Source of the DNA: Echinometra lucunter
Lineage: Eukaryota; Echinodermata; Echinoidea; Camarodonta; Echinometridae
Assembly (NCBI GenBank): GCA_029962745.1
Contig: CM057152.1
Location: 21,139,310-21,203,309, forward strand
DNA: 64,000 nt
Direction: 5' to 3'
Position numbers and translations under genes: made by a program. Positions 21,501 through 36,600 of the stretch are shown here, in pieces. A model generated the notes under the pieces. That model saw only the letters and a list, made by a program, of their open reading frames with translations. It searched no databases and was not told the origin of the DNA. Positions within the stretch are counted from its first letter, which is position 1; each line of letters opens with the position of its first letter.

Positions 21501-24500
21501 GATAATGAGGATCCTTACAATAAGGACCTGTAGGAGGAGCATCCATATAAGGAGGATCCGTATAAGGAGAATCCAAGGAGGATCCGTTAACAAACTGGAG
21601 AATGTAAATCTAATGTAAGCCATTGAGGGTTGTGTCTAGATGGCAAGCATAACGAAGTGGAGGTGTTGTAGTTGAGTGGTGCAGGGCTCTTGATAGGAGA
21701 CGTGAGAATCGGGGGGTTCGATCCCCGGCACAGCAATTATGCCCTTGAGCAAGGCATTTATCTGCATTGCTCTTTTATCGTACATTGAATAAACTATCCT
21801 TCTATAGACATAGCGATACCAGCGTGTGCATGTGTGTGGTTCCTTTAAAAAAATAAATAAAATTTTAAGTGCTGTGATTGTTTTGTTGGGAGCAGTTGAG
21901 GTGGATTGGTCCTAGTGTAAGGCAGAGTGTAGCCATTCTTTTGCATTTCTTACAGATACTGTATGAGCTGAAATTTTCGCGGTGGTTTTATTTTCGCGAA
22001 TTTCGCGAATCACTCACCTATTGCGAATTTAACAACTCACGAAAATATCCGCATGTACATTTGCTTCTCGGATCGGCATCATCGGCACACTGCTGCTATT
22101 GCCATGCAAGTGCATGCGGAAAGTGCAGCAGTCCTTCTCCGTGTGTAGCATGAAATAACACACAGAGAAATTGTCACTCACCACAAGTTAGCTCCGTACA
22201 TGGTCACCTCCAAAACCCCTATAAGAAGCCCAATTCTGCTCCCAAAAATGCAGAATCGGTGCCATTTTTCCAAAGCATGCGGAGCTTTAGTGGGGTGGTA
22301 AGAAAGAGAGTTGCCGAAAACGCGCTATAAATCAAAGAAATCAGGGGTTTATGACGGCTTTTTCGTTTATCGCAAGCTACGAGTGTGATGGTATTGGCAA
22401 AAAATAATCAAAAGACAAACCCTCCGGATCTGCCGATATGGCTCTTTCATGTACATATAAGTTTACTGCAAGTCTTGCTCTTGTGCCCGCGAAATTAACA
22501 ACTCGCCAAAATGTCTGTGAGCCTGTGATTCACGAAAATATTGGTGTATACAGTAGTTACACTAAAATTTAGTGGAAATTTTGAATGAAATATCAGATTA
22601 TCTTGCACATGTATGTATCTTTTGATGCAATGCGGACAATGTGATACTGTATTTTACCAGTTTCATGCCAATCTTCTGTTTGCTACCAAAACTGTACATA
22701 AGCTTTAAAGGAAAATGAAACCCTGGAGACGAGTCGATGTATGAAAAGAGAGGATGGGGAGGAGAAATTTAAAAAAGCTACATTAAAATCGGTTACAAAA
22801 TGAGAAAGTTGTGGAAGTTTGAAGTCTCAATTTACTTTCTATGGCAAACATGGGGGCATTGGGGCTCTTGCTCTTGCTCGTCCCCCCAAATCTCTTTCTC
22901 AAGCCTACATCACAGCATATCCCCATATATATTATACACACGCCTGGCGATCTCACGCATTGCCTGCCTAAAACCTCCCGCATTACTGGTCTTTGACCTT
23001 GGCCTCTCTGCTGTGGCAATTCCAAAATATGTAATATTGCTTGAAATGGCAGGTTTTTATGGACAACTCTTCAAATAATTTGTACACAAAATTTCATATT
23101 TTCTTCATGATCTCTCTAAAGATGCTGCTTGTCTCTTTGTGAACTCAAAATATGTTTCAAATACATTTTCCCTTGATAATCTTGAGCTAAAAAGGAGACA
23201 AGCTTCACCTTGAGAAATAATGGAGAAAATCTGAAATTTTGTGTACTACATGTATGTGGAGAGTTGTCCACAAAAACCTACCAATTTTGATTTTGCAATT
23301 TTGCCAAATTGAGGATCACCATGAAAGTAAAATGGAGGCTTTTCAAACTTTCATAACTTTCTAATTTCACAACTGATTTTGATTTGAATTTCTTTGAATT
23401 GCTTCACTCTATCCTCTCTCTTTTCATTGAAATTGACTCGTCTCCAGGGTTTCCTTTTCCTTTAACAGCTGCTATAGACTGCTATGATTTGAACAAATTA
23501 CATGCTAATAGAACATCTTGTTTCAGTGTGCAGGTCATTGTGCATCCCTCATGCTCATCTTGAAAGTCTAAAAACTCTGTAGTCACTATATTACTGCTTG
23601 AAGAGCCACATGGAATATGAAGTCAGTTCAGTTTTTTGCATTGATTTTTTGTATTGTTTCCTGTAATATCCTTATGATTTTTATATTTTTGTTGATATGA
23701 AAGATACGTGTGTGCAAAATATTGAATATCGGTGGTGCATTCCTTTGTAAGATAATATAAAAAAAAATTTACTTTTTGACAAAATAAGAGTAGGATTTCC
23801 CTACTTTTGAAGAAGTTTGATTCTGAATAGGATTTGACATGTATGTGCTACATTGTAAATTGGAAGTTTATAGAAACAGGGGGGGGTGTAACATAATAAA
23901 GAGATACAATCAATCTTACAATCAATCTTATCAATCTTACAATCAATTGTATCTCTTTAGTACATGGTTTGCCATACACTTACGATTGATATCAATCATA
24001 AGATTGATTGTATGTTTTATGTTACACCCCCAGATCTTGTAGTATATGAGGCTGCTGCAATGTTGTATTTAACTTGTACAAAAGATATAAATTTTTCATC
24101 ACTTTACATTCCACCATGATACAAATTTGATAGGGTAGTGTCAAAACAATTTTTTTATCAAGAGAGTGTTTACTTGAATGAAAGATATATGTGGGTGGAA
24201 AAGGAAATAACACACCCAGTACCTTTTTTTTTAATGATTTTTTTTTGTCCTATAAAAACATCTAATGATTTGATGACACAGATTTCATGTTTGCATTTCC
24301 AGAGAACAGTAATCATTTTAGCTTTTCTTATGTGAAATATTTGGCCTGAAAAGGTCAAGATATCAACTTTTCCCTCTTTTGTATTGATTTAACATAAGCG
24401 CTCCTAATTTGTTTGGGATATATTAGAGTGATGCACACCCCTAGGCCTGCCCACTTGCCTTGTGGGTGGTTACAATGGCAGATAGGTGAACACTTTACTA

Positions 24501-27500
24501 ATTTACTCATTTGCTGATGATTTTATTATTCTGCCATTCATACTTGTTTCAGTTTTTTTCTTAAGCTGTCAATCTATTTTAATCCTTAAGAGTGAAATGT
24601 CAGTAAGCCCTTTGGAAAATAGTGAAGTCATGAGTAAATTTCTGGTAGTGAAGGAGTTAAAGGTATCGTGCGACCCAGATAACTCGGCTAATGCCTTCCA
24701 TATGTGCAGCAAACAACCACAGGTACGTGCACCAGGTGTGTACACCAGGTGCTGACACAAATAGAGCCCTCTTTTTTTCCTTTGCCGCCCGCCCTCCTGT
24801 CACTCAATCGAGATGGCAAGACATCAGGTATTTGGGTCAGTATTGTGTGGGCTGGACCTAACAGAGACCCTAATTACGACCAGATACAGGCACATTTGTG
24901 TACCTGCTGAGGTGAATGACATATAGTTTGGTTCGGATGTTTGAGAATAACATATCCTGAAGTTCTTGGAAGTATATTAGTCTTATAAAGGGTTTCCATA
25001 GACACATAGTGTATACTAGTTTAATGATGACTACTTCTTTGAATATTTAGAAAAAAATATCTGCTAATATTTTTTTCTTTTTGAGGAATTTCATTATCAG
25101 TAGAAATACGTTAAGTGCATTTTCTTGAATAGATTATATTATGGAAGTTTTGATGGAGTAGCATATAACCTTTTCTACTTCTCAAATATATTCTACCATT
25201 TGATTTATGGCTTGATAGCAATCACTATGCAATTCAAGTTTGAATTTTTTAATTTTGTCATTTTGAATGGACAAAAGAGAATTGGTTTTAAATATTGGTT
25301 TTGCACCTCTCATAGATAATATAAATGGGGTATAAGAGAATTTGAAAAAAAAAAAGTATTCAAGATAAAGAAATTCCTTTTCTGACATCACTGACCGTTT
25401 TAAGAAAAATTTTGCACAGTAATGTATGAAGCCAATTGTTCATATGATTCGGCACACCTAAATCCGGGGTAGCGCCATCTCATGTCCATCAGAATACACT
25501 TATTCAATGTTGTCAGGCGACTTTTATGTCATGATTGGTGGTAACGATCCAAAAGCCGATTTTCCTTCTTTTATAACGACAAATTCTTAAATTCATTAAA
25601 ATCTTCTTGCACAAAACACTTAGAAATTACTTTCACACACTTTTTGGTTTGATTGATAGATATTCAGAATGTTTGCTTACTGATTAATTGAAAATACATT
25701 TTCTTCCTTAAAAAGTGTGTCTGCATGGGAGGGGGGGGGGGAATTCGTACACACCATCCCCCCTCTCCCCCAAGTGGGGGTGATAGATCCCCCTACCCCC
25801 TGGAATTTACGCCAGTGTAGTGCTCCCTAGAGGGGAGGGTGCAGGGAGGGGGGAGTTTCCCCCTCCCGCGCTTAAGCTCCGGCGTTTTTGTGCTGCCAGT
25901 TCCCGCTCTTCTTACACTCTCTGCCTGTTATGGGGTGGGGGGGCATATGCATAGCCAAAAATTTCCCGATAATTAAGTCTAGAATCAGTGGTGTAATTCT
26001 CTGCCTGTTTTCGGGGGGGGGGGGGGGGGGCACAGCCTAAAATTTCCCGGTAACTAAGTCTAGAAATAGAATATGCGGAGGTGAGCCCACACCGCGAATC
26101 GCTTGTTGTGAAGCCCTTAGCGGGTGGGTCCCAGGGTTCTGGCTTGGGGCCCCTGATGGGGGTCTTAAGGGAAAGCCACTGCCGGGGAGCCCCCGCAAAC
26201 TCTGGGGTTTTGGTACTAAACTTTCTCTCATTTCTTTTGTTTCACTTTGCTTTCTTCTTTTTTTTTTCTTTCCCTCTTTTCCCTCTCTCTCTTCTTCATT
26301 CTTTCCCTTTCTCCTTCTTTCTTTCCCTTTCTCCTTTCTTTTCCTTCTTTTTTCTTTCCCTTTCTTCTTCTTCCTTTCCCTTTCTCCCTTCCTTTTACTT
26401 CCTTCCCTTCCTTTCCCTTCCTTTCATTTTTCCCCGGTGGTTTGGTGGATTTTCCTGCTGAAATCCTTCAGGGGGGGGGGGGGCACTCTGCCCCCCTGCC
26501 CCCCCCCCCCCCCCGGTTGCTACGCCACTGCCCACAGTTCATCTTCGCACTCGTTCCATTCTTCCTCGTTTCCATTATTCCCTTCCTTGCAGGCTAGTTT
26601 ACAGTTTCTTTAAAGTTCAGTTTATCTATCTCATATTCTTTCTTTCGTATTGTCAATCCTAATTCTTGTCTCCTTATTTTTCTATCAGTTAATGAAGGGC
26701 AACTTTCAACTTTTTTTATATAGTAGATTTCCTCTCGCACCCGCCTTGAAGACAACATTGAAAAGGGGTTGTAAAGAAATCGATAATTTTCAATAAAATT
26801 TTCCCATCGTGTAGGCCGATTTGAAGACACCATTAAAAAAAAATTGGCTCAGCGAGCCGCGACCCGAGTGTTTAGTAAAAGCCTGTACTGCATGATATCT
26901 GTAAAGAGCACCCACAGAGTAGCTATACCCTACTCAGACGTCGTCAATTTAGGGACGATTTATCCCAGGTGTGGGTTGAACAACCATCGGAATGCATCCA
27001 GGTGTTGTGCCTGACAGTTGGCTTCCGTCTGTCAATCATTGAGAAGGGCAGAGGGGAACCATTCCACCCCCTCTCTCTTTCTCTCATTCCCCCTTCTGCT
27101 AACAGAATTACCTCTGATGGGGTCTCCATGTTGGAAGAATTATTGGTCATCATACAGATACCTGACATTCCAATTCAAAATAAAGTAACTCACTATGAAA
27201 ATCTCATCAAGTCAAGTTTTCAGTGCAGCCAGAATGAAATGATTTATGCAATATGTCTCATGTTTATAATTGATTGTGGGCATCCTAGGTATGCTGTACC
27301 ATAAATAGATAGACATCAGAATGTTAGCTTTAACATCTCTCAATGCAAGCCCAATTAAATATTATCTTTGGGTTTTCAGAGAAAGAAAACATTTATTTAA
27401 TTTTTTGAAAAGATTTGAATATCAATTTTTATAAATGCCAAGAGATAACAAAATTAAATTGTTCTGAACTGTAATGATGCAAAGTTTGAGAATATGAATA

Positions 27501-30500
27501 GTTATAATTTGTTGCTAAATATTAACGTTTGAATTGATAGGAATATGACTTGTATGTAGTATACTCACTTGAAATTATTCATCCATTATTTATGAACCTG
27601 TGATACAAAACTGCAATGTCTACTAGTATTAATGCATAATTCAGAACCATAACTGAAAAGAATTGTGATTGAAATTCCTTGTATCATAGCTACGGTACAT
27701 ACAATTGAAATATCAATTTAAGACAAGGAGAATACTTCTTCAGAAATTTGATGAAGACAAATTTCTGGCTGCAAGAAGTATTTTACTTGAAGATAAAACA
27801 GTTAGCAAAGTTATCAACCACCTTTGAAGAGTGTCAGAGCAAGGCAACCAATATCATAGAAAGGTGCACACCCTTGTTAAAAAAAAAAGAATACTGTGGT
27901 ATATTGTTCAAATTACTGTGGTAACCATCAAATTGCTGGGGTTGTTCCATGGATATCCTGGTACTTTTTTACAAGGGAAGTTTGATCAAGCCACAAATTT
28001 ACAGCCCACCACTCTGAGTCTTTGTTGCATTTCCCCTCAAACACCCAAGAAAATTTGGGACTTGAGTTGGCCTTTTGTGACATTGAAATTGGTTATCTTT
28101 CTGAAGTGAAGATGAAAAAGAACAACAGCAATATAGATTATCCATATTGAATGTGCATTACTCCATTAGAATATTGAGGAAAATTAAGGAAAATGTAGAT
28201 CCATTTTGTGCTGGTATCATATGACTAATGTATGCAATTGCTTGAATGCCAACTGAAGAAAAAAAAAGAATACTTCAGAACATACAGTGTACATACAATG
28301 TACTGGTTATTTTCAAGGAAGGAGATTTGCTCATAGACAGAGAAAATGCTTAATGTGAACATCAGGAGAAGAATGAAAGTCTGTAAACTGACACAATATC
28401 ACTTCTGTAAAGTGTACTTTATCATTTAAACAAATAAAAGTCTCCAATGTTATCCCAAATCACAAAGAAATGTACAAATTGAGCTGTTGGTGAAATACAA
28501 GGGTATTTCAATGCAGAGTCAAGATGAAAACGTGTTTGTAATTTTTCGTCAAGCTCCCTTCAAAGTGATGCACCATGACAGGAAGTGGAAGACCAAATCA
28601 ACGGCTGGTATTTTAACGATGATTTGATGATGGATAAATGACATGTACTGTCCATGGCTACCAAATGAAAGCCTGATTGTGATCACAGCTTCTTCTGCAC
28701 CCGTCTCGCAGACTTGACTTAGGGACAGGGAAGATCTAGGGTGAAGTAACGTGGGGTTGGGTTACAAAACCCATCTTGTTGAAACACCATCTAAGATTAC
28801 AACCAGCTTTCCTCATTTTGCTTTCTGGTAATCTTTCTCTTCTACACCCAATGATGGCATTTCATTATGTGCTTAATTTTCCTCCAGTAGTGCTATGACC
28901 ATGCCTTGCACAAAAAATGCACGATGATGGGGTGGAAATTGGTAGTCTGTTGCCATGGCGATGGCTACTTGAACGAAAAAGCAGCGGTGCCCTATTTGCA
29001 GGGCCTGAGCTAGAATTCATTGCACTTTTTATAGGGGTTTACGATTTGGGGAACGGAGACGACATTCCAACAATGTTGCCTTCAATGTTGCTTGATTGGC
29101 TCTGATGGGTTGTTTGGTCCCATCTGTGTGTTTACGGACTGTGTCTTTGTAAGATCTGGACGCATGTTTAGGGATCTGTCGAAAGGATACATGAGAGAGG
29201 CTCCAATTGGAGTAGATTACTTCCCTGATTGAAATTGACAGGTTTAGATATCGTGCATACATGTGTCAAAAGGATGTTCCTCTGCAACGTGATACTGCTC
29301 GAATTCAGCAGAAAGAACTTTATAGGAGAGAAATGAGAGTGATATCCTGGAAATCTCTGTGTGTGAATACACAACAAAGTTTCTTTGTGTCATGTTTGCC
29401 AGTTTATCCAAGTCTTTTATCGAAGGAATATACATATGGGCAGACTGCATATTATAAGACATTCATTAATGCGTAATGTCTTTTTTTTTTTTTGTTTACC
29501 TGAAGTTCCCCAGACTTGATCCCTGTCCGTTGGAAGATGTCACTGCACTTCTTTTCACTTTAATGTTTATTTTGTGCACTCATGTCAATTAAGTAATCGA
29601 TTCCATTTTGACATTAAGACAGTATTATCGAGACTGAATGAATTTCAAGTAACAGGGATTCAGATTTTCAAAGGAGTGCCCTTTATTTCATGATTCATTT
29701 CTAATGACCAGGCAAAAGTCGCAATATTTGCACATGGGATGTCAGCATGAAATAATGTTCATGGACTCTTTATTAGTTAGTCATTCTAGTTGCACATGTG
29801 TGTTAGGGAGGGACAATTGAGAGTGATGAAAAATGACATCCTTGTCAACTAATTGGTCTTGGGTTGTATAATTGTTTGAAATATGTCCTTTGAGAATAGC
29901 TGGAAGAAACAATATGGATAAATACAGATCATGTTATATGTATCACCTATGAATTATTAGCACACAAAGATGTGATCTTGAGGAAGGGCACAGAGAAATG
30001 AAGTATTTCAGACAGAATGACTCAAACAATGAAACATGTAGCATGACAAAGCAAGAAGTTTAAAAAGTTTAAAGTACAATAATTTGGAATTGATGAATGG
30101 CAACATGGTACTTCTCATTAGAATCATTTGCTGCAGGCCTCACTAGGTTGTCCAAGGTTCCTGGAAAAATCACATGAATCAAAGTCATATATTTAGTTGT
30201 TTAAACCCATTCCCTTGGATCCAGGGGTTCATAGAGTTGACCCCCCTCCCTTTCTCTCTTTCTCTCTTTCTCTCTCTTTATCATTTTTTTTGTTTTGTTT
30301 TTTGTATGTGAATCAGACCACGCTTGTTTGCTTGGTGATCAGGGATTTGGGGAATTTGGACCCCCCCTTTTTTTTTTTTAATACAAAATCCTGGATTCAC
30401 CACTGTGTATGGCTTGTATGAATTTATACATTTAGGCCACATTTCTAAAAAACTTTCTTTTTTTTTTAATTTGGGAGATGGTAATTCTATGAAAGCAACA

Positions 30501-30568
30501 GTAAATGAGAAATCAAATAAAATGTCAACCAGCCAAGAAAGCTGCATATGTATTATTTCCCCCCCCCC

Positions 30569-30626
<58 letters not shown>

Positions 30627-33600
30627 AAATAAATAATAAAAAATAAAATGAAAAACAAAAAGAAAATTTCGAAAAAAAATCCTGTATTTTTTCCTTCCTC
30701 ATTTACTTCCACATCTTTAGATTTATCTTTGAAAAAAAATGAATTATGAAGGTTGAAAAATAAGAAAAAGTAGAATATTTAACTTGACTTCTGTTTTATT
30801 ACAAGAGAAATTTTCAATAATTTAGTAAATCATCAAAATCAAAGAAATTAGTTTTCACTTTGAAAATACATTTACATTTTGGAGGTTGATCTTGACAACG
30901 CAAAAAGTGTTGAAATATAGGGCAGTATGTCTAGTTTGCAAACTGGGCAATCTTTGAAATATTTGTTATGGAGAGCAACAACCCCCAAAGGACGTGATCA
31001 TGACCACCCAAATGTGTGTCAGAATACCATCATTACTCCTCCTCCCAACTGTTATCTGTAGTATTGTCTCAACCGCATGTCGAAGGAAAAGGGAGAAATA
31101 ATGATGGTTTGACAAGAGATAGTTTGGGCAATATGACAGAATGGAATGCGGTTCAGGTGAGATTTATTCCGCCCCCAGCGCTTGTGATAATATGATTAGT
31201 TTCGCATTATCGTGACAGATAACACCCATCACTTAGATGAGTGTAAATAATCCATGCCGTGATTTACGCCCCCCTCTGCAAGTCTTCACAACAGAATACC
31301 AAGATTTATAGGTGGCGGAAGATGATACATGTGAAGTCAGGGGGACATGAGAAAGCTACTTGCATTTTTAGAGTTTGCAGCCTGTTGACACCAAACTTTC
31401 TTCCTTGTCATAATCGGTCTTAGTGAGAAAAAAACAAATAATTAGGAATAGTTTTTGGTTGACTTACAACTTAGGAATAGGTTTTGGTTGACTTATGACC
31501 TTTGTTGTAACTAATTGCATCCAGTCAGTATAAATATGTCCATTGCATCAGTATAAGAAGGGGATAAGAGCCATGTAGTGTCTGTGAGTGCTATATCTCC
31601 TTTCTGCGCTGATGCAACTAGTGAAAACACCCAGTTTATTTCAAGTAATCAAATTATTCATGTAACTTGTCAAAAGTACTAGTATTTTCCTTCCAAAGCT
31701 ATATATAGATGAAAGCTATGAACAGTTTAGGGCATATATACATCCAAATTGTCATGGGAATGCAAGGAAGATCATTTGAAAATGTACTCCTCAGGATTGT
31801 TGACATATACATGTATGCGATGGTAAACCCCATAGTAAATCCCCCGCATTTTTTTCTGTGCATACATGAATACATAAATATTTTTGGTAGTAGAAAGGTG
31901 GACCAGTCAAATTGATGTAAAGCTGCCACAATTGCACAAGAAAAGTCTGAACAGCTTCTTTCTGGCGAGACTGTCCTTCAGTATAAATTGAGCATGAATA
32001 AGTATTGGTACGTACTGTGCATCTCGTTTCATAAGTGATGCAGTTTACTGCATCACATTTGAATACTATAAGGACTGTGTAGGGGTTTGTTGCTAGATAT
32101 ATGAATGAGCCTTTACAGAGGAAGATCTAAATATCCCTAAACATTAGCCTTTTGACAAGGCCTCGTGACTTCGGTTATCTTCCACGCTGCGCTATGACTG
32201 TGATGAGATTAGCCGGCGACGGAGAGATATTGAAAGGCCCAGGGTGAACATGCCCTGTCTTGAAGCTTTTTGAATTCTGGCAGAGAGGGAAAAGCATGAA
32301 TTATTCAGGAGCATGCCGATAAGCGAGCTTTGGATCAATTGACCAATCCGCACCGTCAGTGCTGACATCATGCGACCAGTACATTTGCTTCACTCAGTGA
32401 TGCGGAGATCAGTGATGCGAACGATATGTTCGCTGATTTGGTGCTACCCATATTGGTAGCAAAAACAATGGTTAACATAAGAAATCCAAGCCAGGTTACT
32501 AAAGGCTCCATGGCCAAGCTTGATTTCACGATTAGTCTCCTCTGATATAAATATCACATCAGACACGGGGACATAGGGCCTTGTCTTAAGGCTACTAAAC
32601 ATGGGTTCACATTTTCAACAGAATCCAGTTTTTACCTGATCCTGCCACAAATCCCTAAACATGGGTAGCCTTTTTCATAAAATTTGCCGCTAAAGATGCG
32701 TGAGGGGTTCAAGGTCCTAGCCTCACACCCCCATCAAAAAAAAAAACCTGAGTAACGGGCTGTACACGACCTACATGTGTATCTTCATTAGATTAGGAGT
32801 AACTGCTAAAACAGAAGTGATACATATTCAATGGTTGTGAGCTAATGATTCTTCCTTCAAAAGAGGCCAGTTTAAAAACAGAGCTTAATACAGTCTATTG
32901 TTTCAATTTTTCAGTGTTAACTGTTCAAATGCAAACTTTGCTTTAAATTTCTTGCAAACTTTTAGCCTTCAAACTTTTTCTGAATAGAAAATTGTTACTT
33001 TTCACAACAACTTGTACACCTGCATTTATCTCTTTGAGATCAAAATTGACTATAAAAATGTCAAATGCAACTCCTCTCTGTCACAAACAAGATAACCATT
33101 CCGATGTCATTCCTCTGAAATATGTGGTGGTTCAAACAAATAAAGGTGTTTACTAGCTCTACCTGAAATATTTGTTATAAATATGAGCAACTCTAATGGT
33201 ATTTTGCCCTAACTCTGAACATTTAGAAAGGTGAAAGCCAAATGGAATTGTGCCATTACCTGCCAAAAGAGTGAGATCACCCACAGTGATAGAGCATGTT
33301 CCTTGTTTGGTCGGTTTTAGAAACATTGCTCCTGCCATTTATTGGCACAACTTTGAACCTTGGAAACACTTTCCATCCAGATTTATTACCATTCCTCAAT
33401 CAACAAATGGTCTGTAGTATAGGCAGTGTAGTGACAAGATGACTTGGAAGAAGAGATTCCCTTTTATCTTAAAGGTAGGAGATCCCTTTTGCAAAATCTT
33501 CGAAAATCCATACAACTTGGCAGGAGTTTAGGATATGCCCTTCTGATACTGTTTATTTAATCTTACGGTCGTACAAAAATGAAAATCTGGCTACCATCCC

Positions 33601-36600
33601 TGAATAAGCAAGTCGGATCAGCTCACCAGCAGAAGCGAAGCCAGCTAGCTAGTTAGCTCAGCCGCAGCTCGCGGCCACCACATGTACCGCATAATAGCAG
33701 CGCTGTACTGTACGTAACAGGAATCCTTTCGTTGTGCGCTATCTCGAAAAAAAAATCTGCTAAAATTTTCGGTCCGAAATAAGTACAAAGTTATCAAAAA
33801 TGTTAATTATTCAGTTAATTAGCCATGTACAATCTATTTTTCTTTCACAGAAGTTTTTAATAATCATTCTCTTATATTGAACACATATTCACACATCTTA
33901 ATATTTTAGAGCTGCAAATGGGATCACCTACCTTTAAGTGCAGTATTGCTTCTTGAATGAAATATTTGATTTTCAAAACTGTTTTTGCAACCTTTATTAG
34001 GCAAAGTAAAATTAACACCTTAGTCTCTTGTCTCCATCGCTTCTGCCTTTTCTTGGCTTGCTGTACTATATGCCCCTTTCATATTACCCAATGCCGCAAT
34101 ATTATGGATGCGCACATGAAAGCGATTTCGCATGGACACCGTTTATATTACAGGCAAAATAGGGTAGTATTACCATAGTATTGTGGTATTCTCCCTTTCA
34201 ACCCCATTCATCCACAATATTTCAGTACGGTATTCAGTTTTAACGGCAAGTCCCACATTGCATCCTGGTTACCCAGTGACAATGCATATTCGGTCAAAGG
34301 TCAGATTCGGCTACGCTCTATACTGCACAAGGTGTAAATGTTGTGGCTATTTTGCGGATGCTGCTCACATCCACCGCACAATACCACGCTAATATTACTA
34401 GGTCTCGAAGCATCTGCATCATTAGGCACGAAATATTAAGCGTAAAATAGGAGGATGCAAAATACTGCATTATGTGGAGGAGGCCATTCATATTACCAGC
34501 TGTCCGTTGCGTATTTATATAATAGTAACCATTACATCTATCTTACGGATAGAGAGTAATATGAACAGGGCCAAAATAGTTTTGTTTGTAATGAAATGAG
34601 TAAGTATATAAGAAACTCTACAGAATTCACAAAAAGATTTATAGTTTGAAAGTATATGTAGCAGCAGCAGCAGCAGCAGCAATAGAAGTAGTTGTAGTGG
34701 TGGTGGTAGTGTATTATTAGTATTAGTACAATATAGTAGTGGTATTAGTAGTTGTTGTAGTTGTTATTTTAAGTATGCCTGAAGACAACCTGTTAACTCT
34801 AATCATGAAGCCAACCCACTGTCTCCCATCCCCTATCTCAGTCAAACTATAGGTCTGGGAATTTTCCGATCCAGGTCCAATTTCCTAAGCCAGGCTGGGA
34901 ACAATAAATCACTGAAATCTATTTGTGATATGTTCTTTCCTTTTAAAGGAATTAAAGGAATTGTCTCATACAGTTTTAAGGTATTGTTGGCAACCTTAAT
35001 GTACACAAAACTAAAGAATTCATGAAATTCCATTGATTTTAATCTAAACAATTAATCCAAGGTAAAGGGGAGTGGTTGTCATGGTTTCAGAATATCAATG
35101 CTGAGTTGAAAAAGGTTGAACAAGGCAAGGTTAATCATGAAGTTCATCATGTCATAAGAAAGCAAAATGAACTGAAACAATCTTTTTGTTGGGTGCATGA
35201 AACTTTACGGAAATATGATGAATTGCCATTTCCTGAATTGATTTGTGTCAATTGACAGTTTGTAATTGATCATTTAATCAGAACTTCTTGTTCATCTAGT
35301 TTTTAGTTGTTTTGAGTCAATTACTGCAGCTTTGATGGAAAAACAAAGATGCCAACTTTTCCCTTTTTGCAGTATTTTATACTGTTTTTGATTTGAGAAA
35401 ATAATGCAGGTTTCATGAAAAATACCTTTTTCCCAGAATTGTATTACTACACATGTCTATTGCAGAAAAGGTGAAAATACTGTTTTTTCCACCCAAAATA
35501 CCTTCTTTCTATCCCTCCAAATACTGCAGTGCATTTTACAAGGTTGGCATCCCTGTAGAAATCATTCAATTTGACAGCACTAATTGATCGAGAAGAGGGG
35601 AAATTAGTCAGAAATATGAAGATTGAGATTCATACTCTGGTAAATATTTTCAGATGTGAAAAGTTTGTTGTGATTAACAATAACCTGGACAATGATCCCA
35701 GCTCTTTATGTATTTCTGTGTAAAACCTTTTCATGTGTAGACATATACATGATACTTCTTTGTACAATATTTACTCTAAATAAACTTGTTGCGAACATAT
35801 AAATCAATCTGATATACATCTTCTGCAATGTTACAGGGACACAGTGACACAATCTGCTGTGTGAGGTTTGACATCCGAAGACTTATGACTGGCTCTATGG
35901 ATCGTACCATAAGAGTTTGGGATATCCGCAGTGGCAAAAGCATACGCAAGCTGTCAGGACACAAGGTAAGATCACTTCTTATTTCATTCTGAATATCTAC
36001 ATGGGTCATTCTATTACAGTCTAGGATAATCCGCAGTGGCAGAGGCATATATGCAAGTTATCAGGGCACAGAGTAAGATCATATTGTAATGTCGATATCA
36101 TGATGAGCTGTGATCCAACATGAATTGTACTATTAGAGTTTGGGATGTCGGCAGTGGTGAAAGCATGTATGCAAGTTGTCCAGATATAGGGTAAGATCAT
36201 ATTGTGTGCACATTACTGCTCACAGTCAGTTTGAAGAATTCTGTAAAAATGAATTATTTTTCGATTTCATATTACTCAATATTTTCTGTTGACCATGCCT
36301 CTACTTATATTCTTTGTAGTTAGCAACTACTGTGTTTGGTTTTGCCATAGTCCTTGGTGATCATCTAAATTCCCTATTACTTTTAAGCAATTCTTTTCAT
36401 ATATATATTGTTACCGATTGCTGAAATGCATAACATACTGACTGAGCTCCATGGAATCTCCCAAGTCGTATAAAACTGAAATGCCATACGTACATTGAGA
36501 AGTTTCTCCAATAACTCATCATCTTCCTCAGCAAGAACAACCTTCTGTAATTTGTGATCATGAGTAATTTGAGATACCAGTACTTGATTCATAGGAAATT

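Larger units (their letters stand above)
21267..35836 (+). other. Intron 11, 14.6 kb, transposon-filled
   Basis: GT-AG intron. Listed separately: SINE (21655-21870), 600-bp element (21957-22555), fold-back (22706-23464), hairpin MITE (23881-24031), pyrimidine repeat unit (26060-26540), low-complexity block (30240-30640) and two MITEs (33468-33938, 34072-34572). Nothing was recognised in 24032-25720, 26541-30230, 30645-33467 or 34573-35836 apart from a CAG run near 34661-34680. No extra in-phase exon was found, though a phase 0-0 exon cannot be excluded. Confidence 0.7.

Noticed and set aside
26081..26597. Frames of 116-126 codons with apparent membrane-like Phe/Leu stretches
   Set aside because: Low-complexity C/T repeat; hydrophobicity is compositional.
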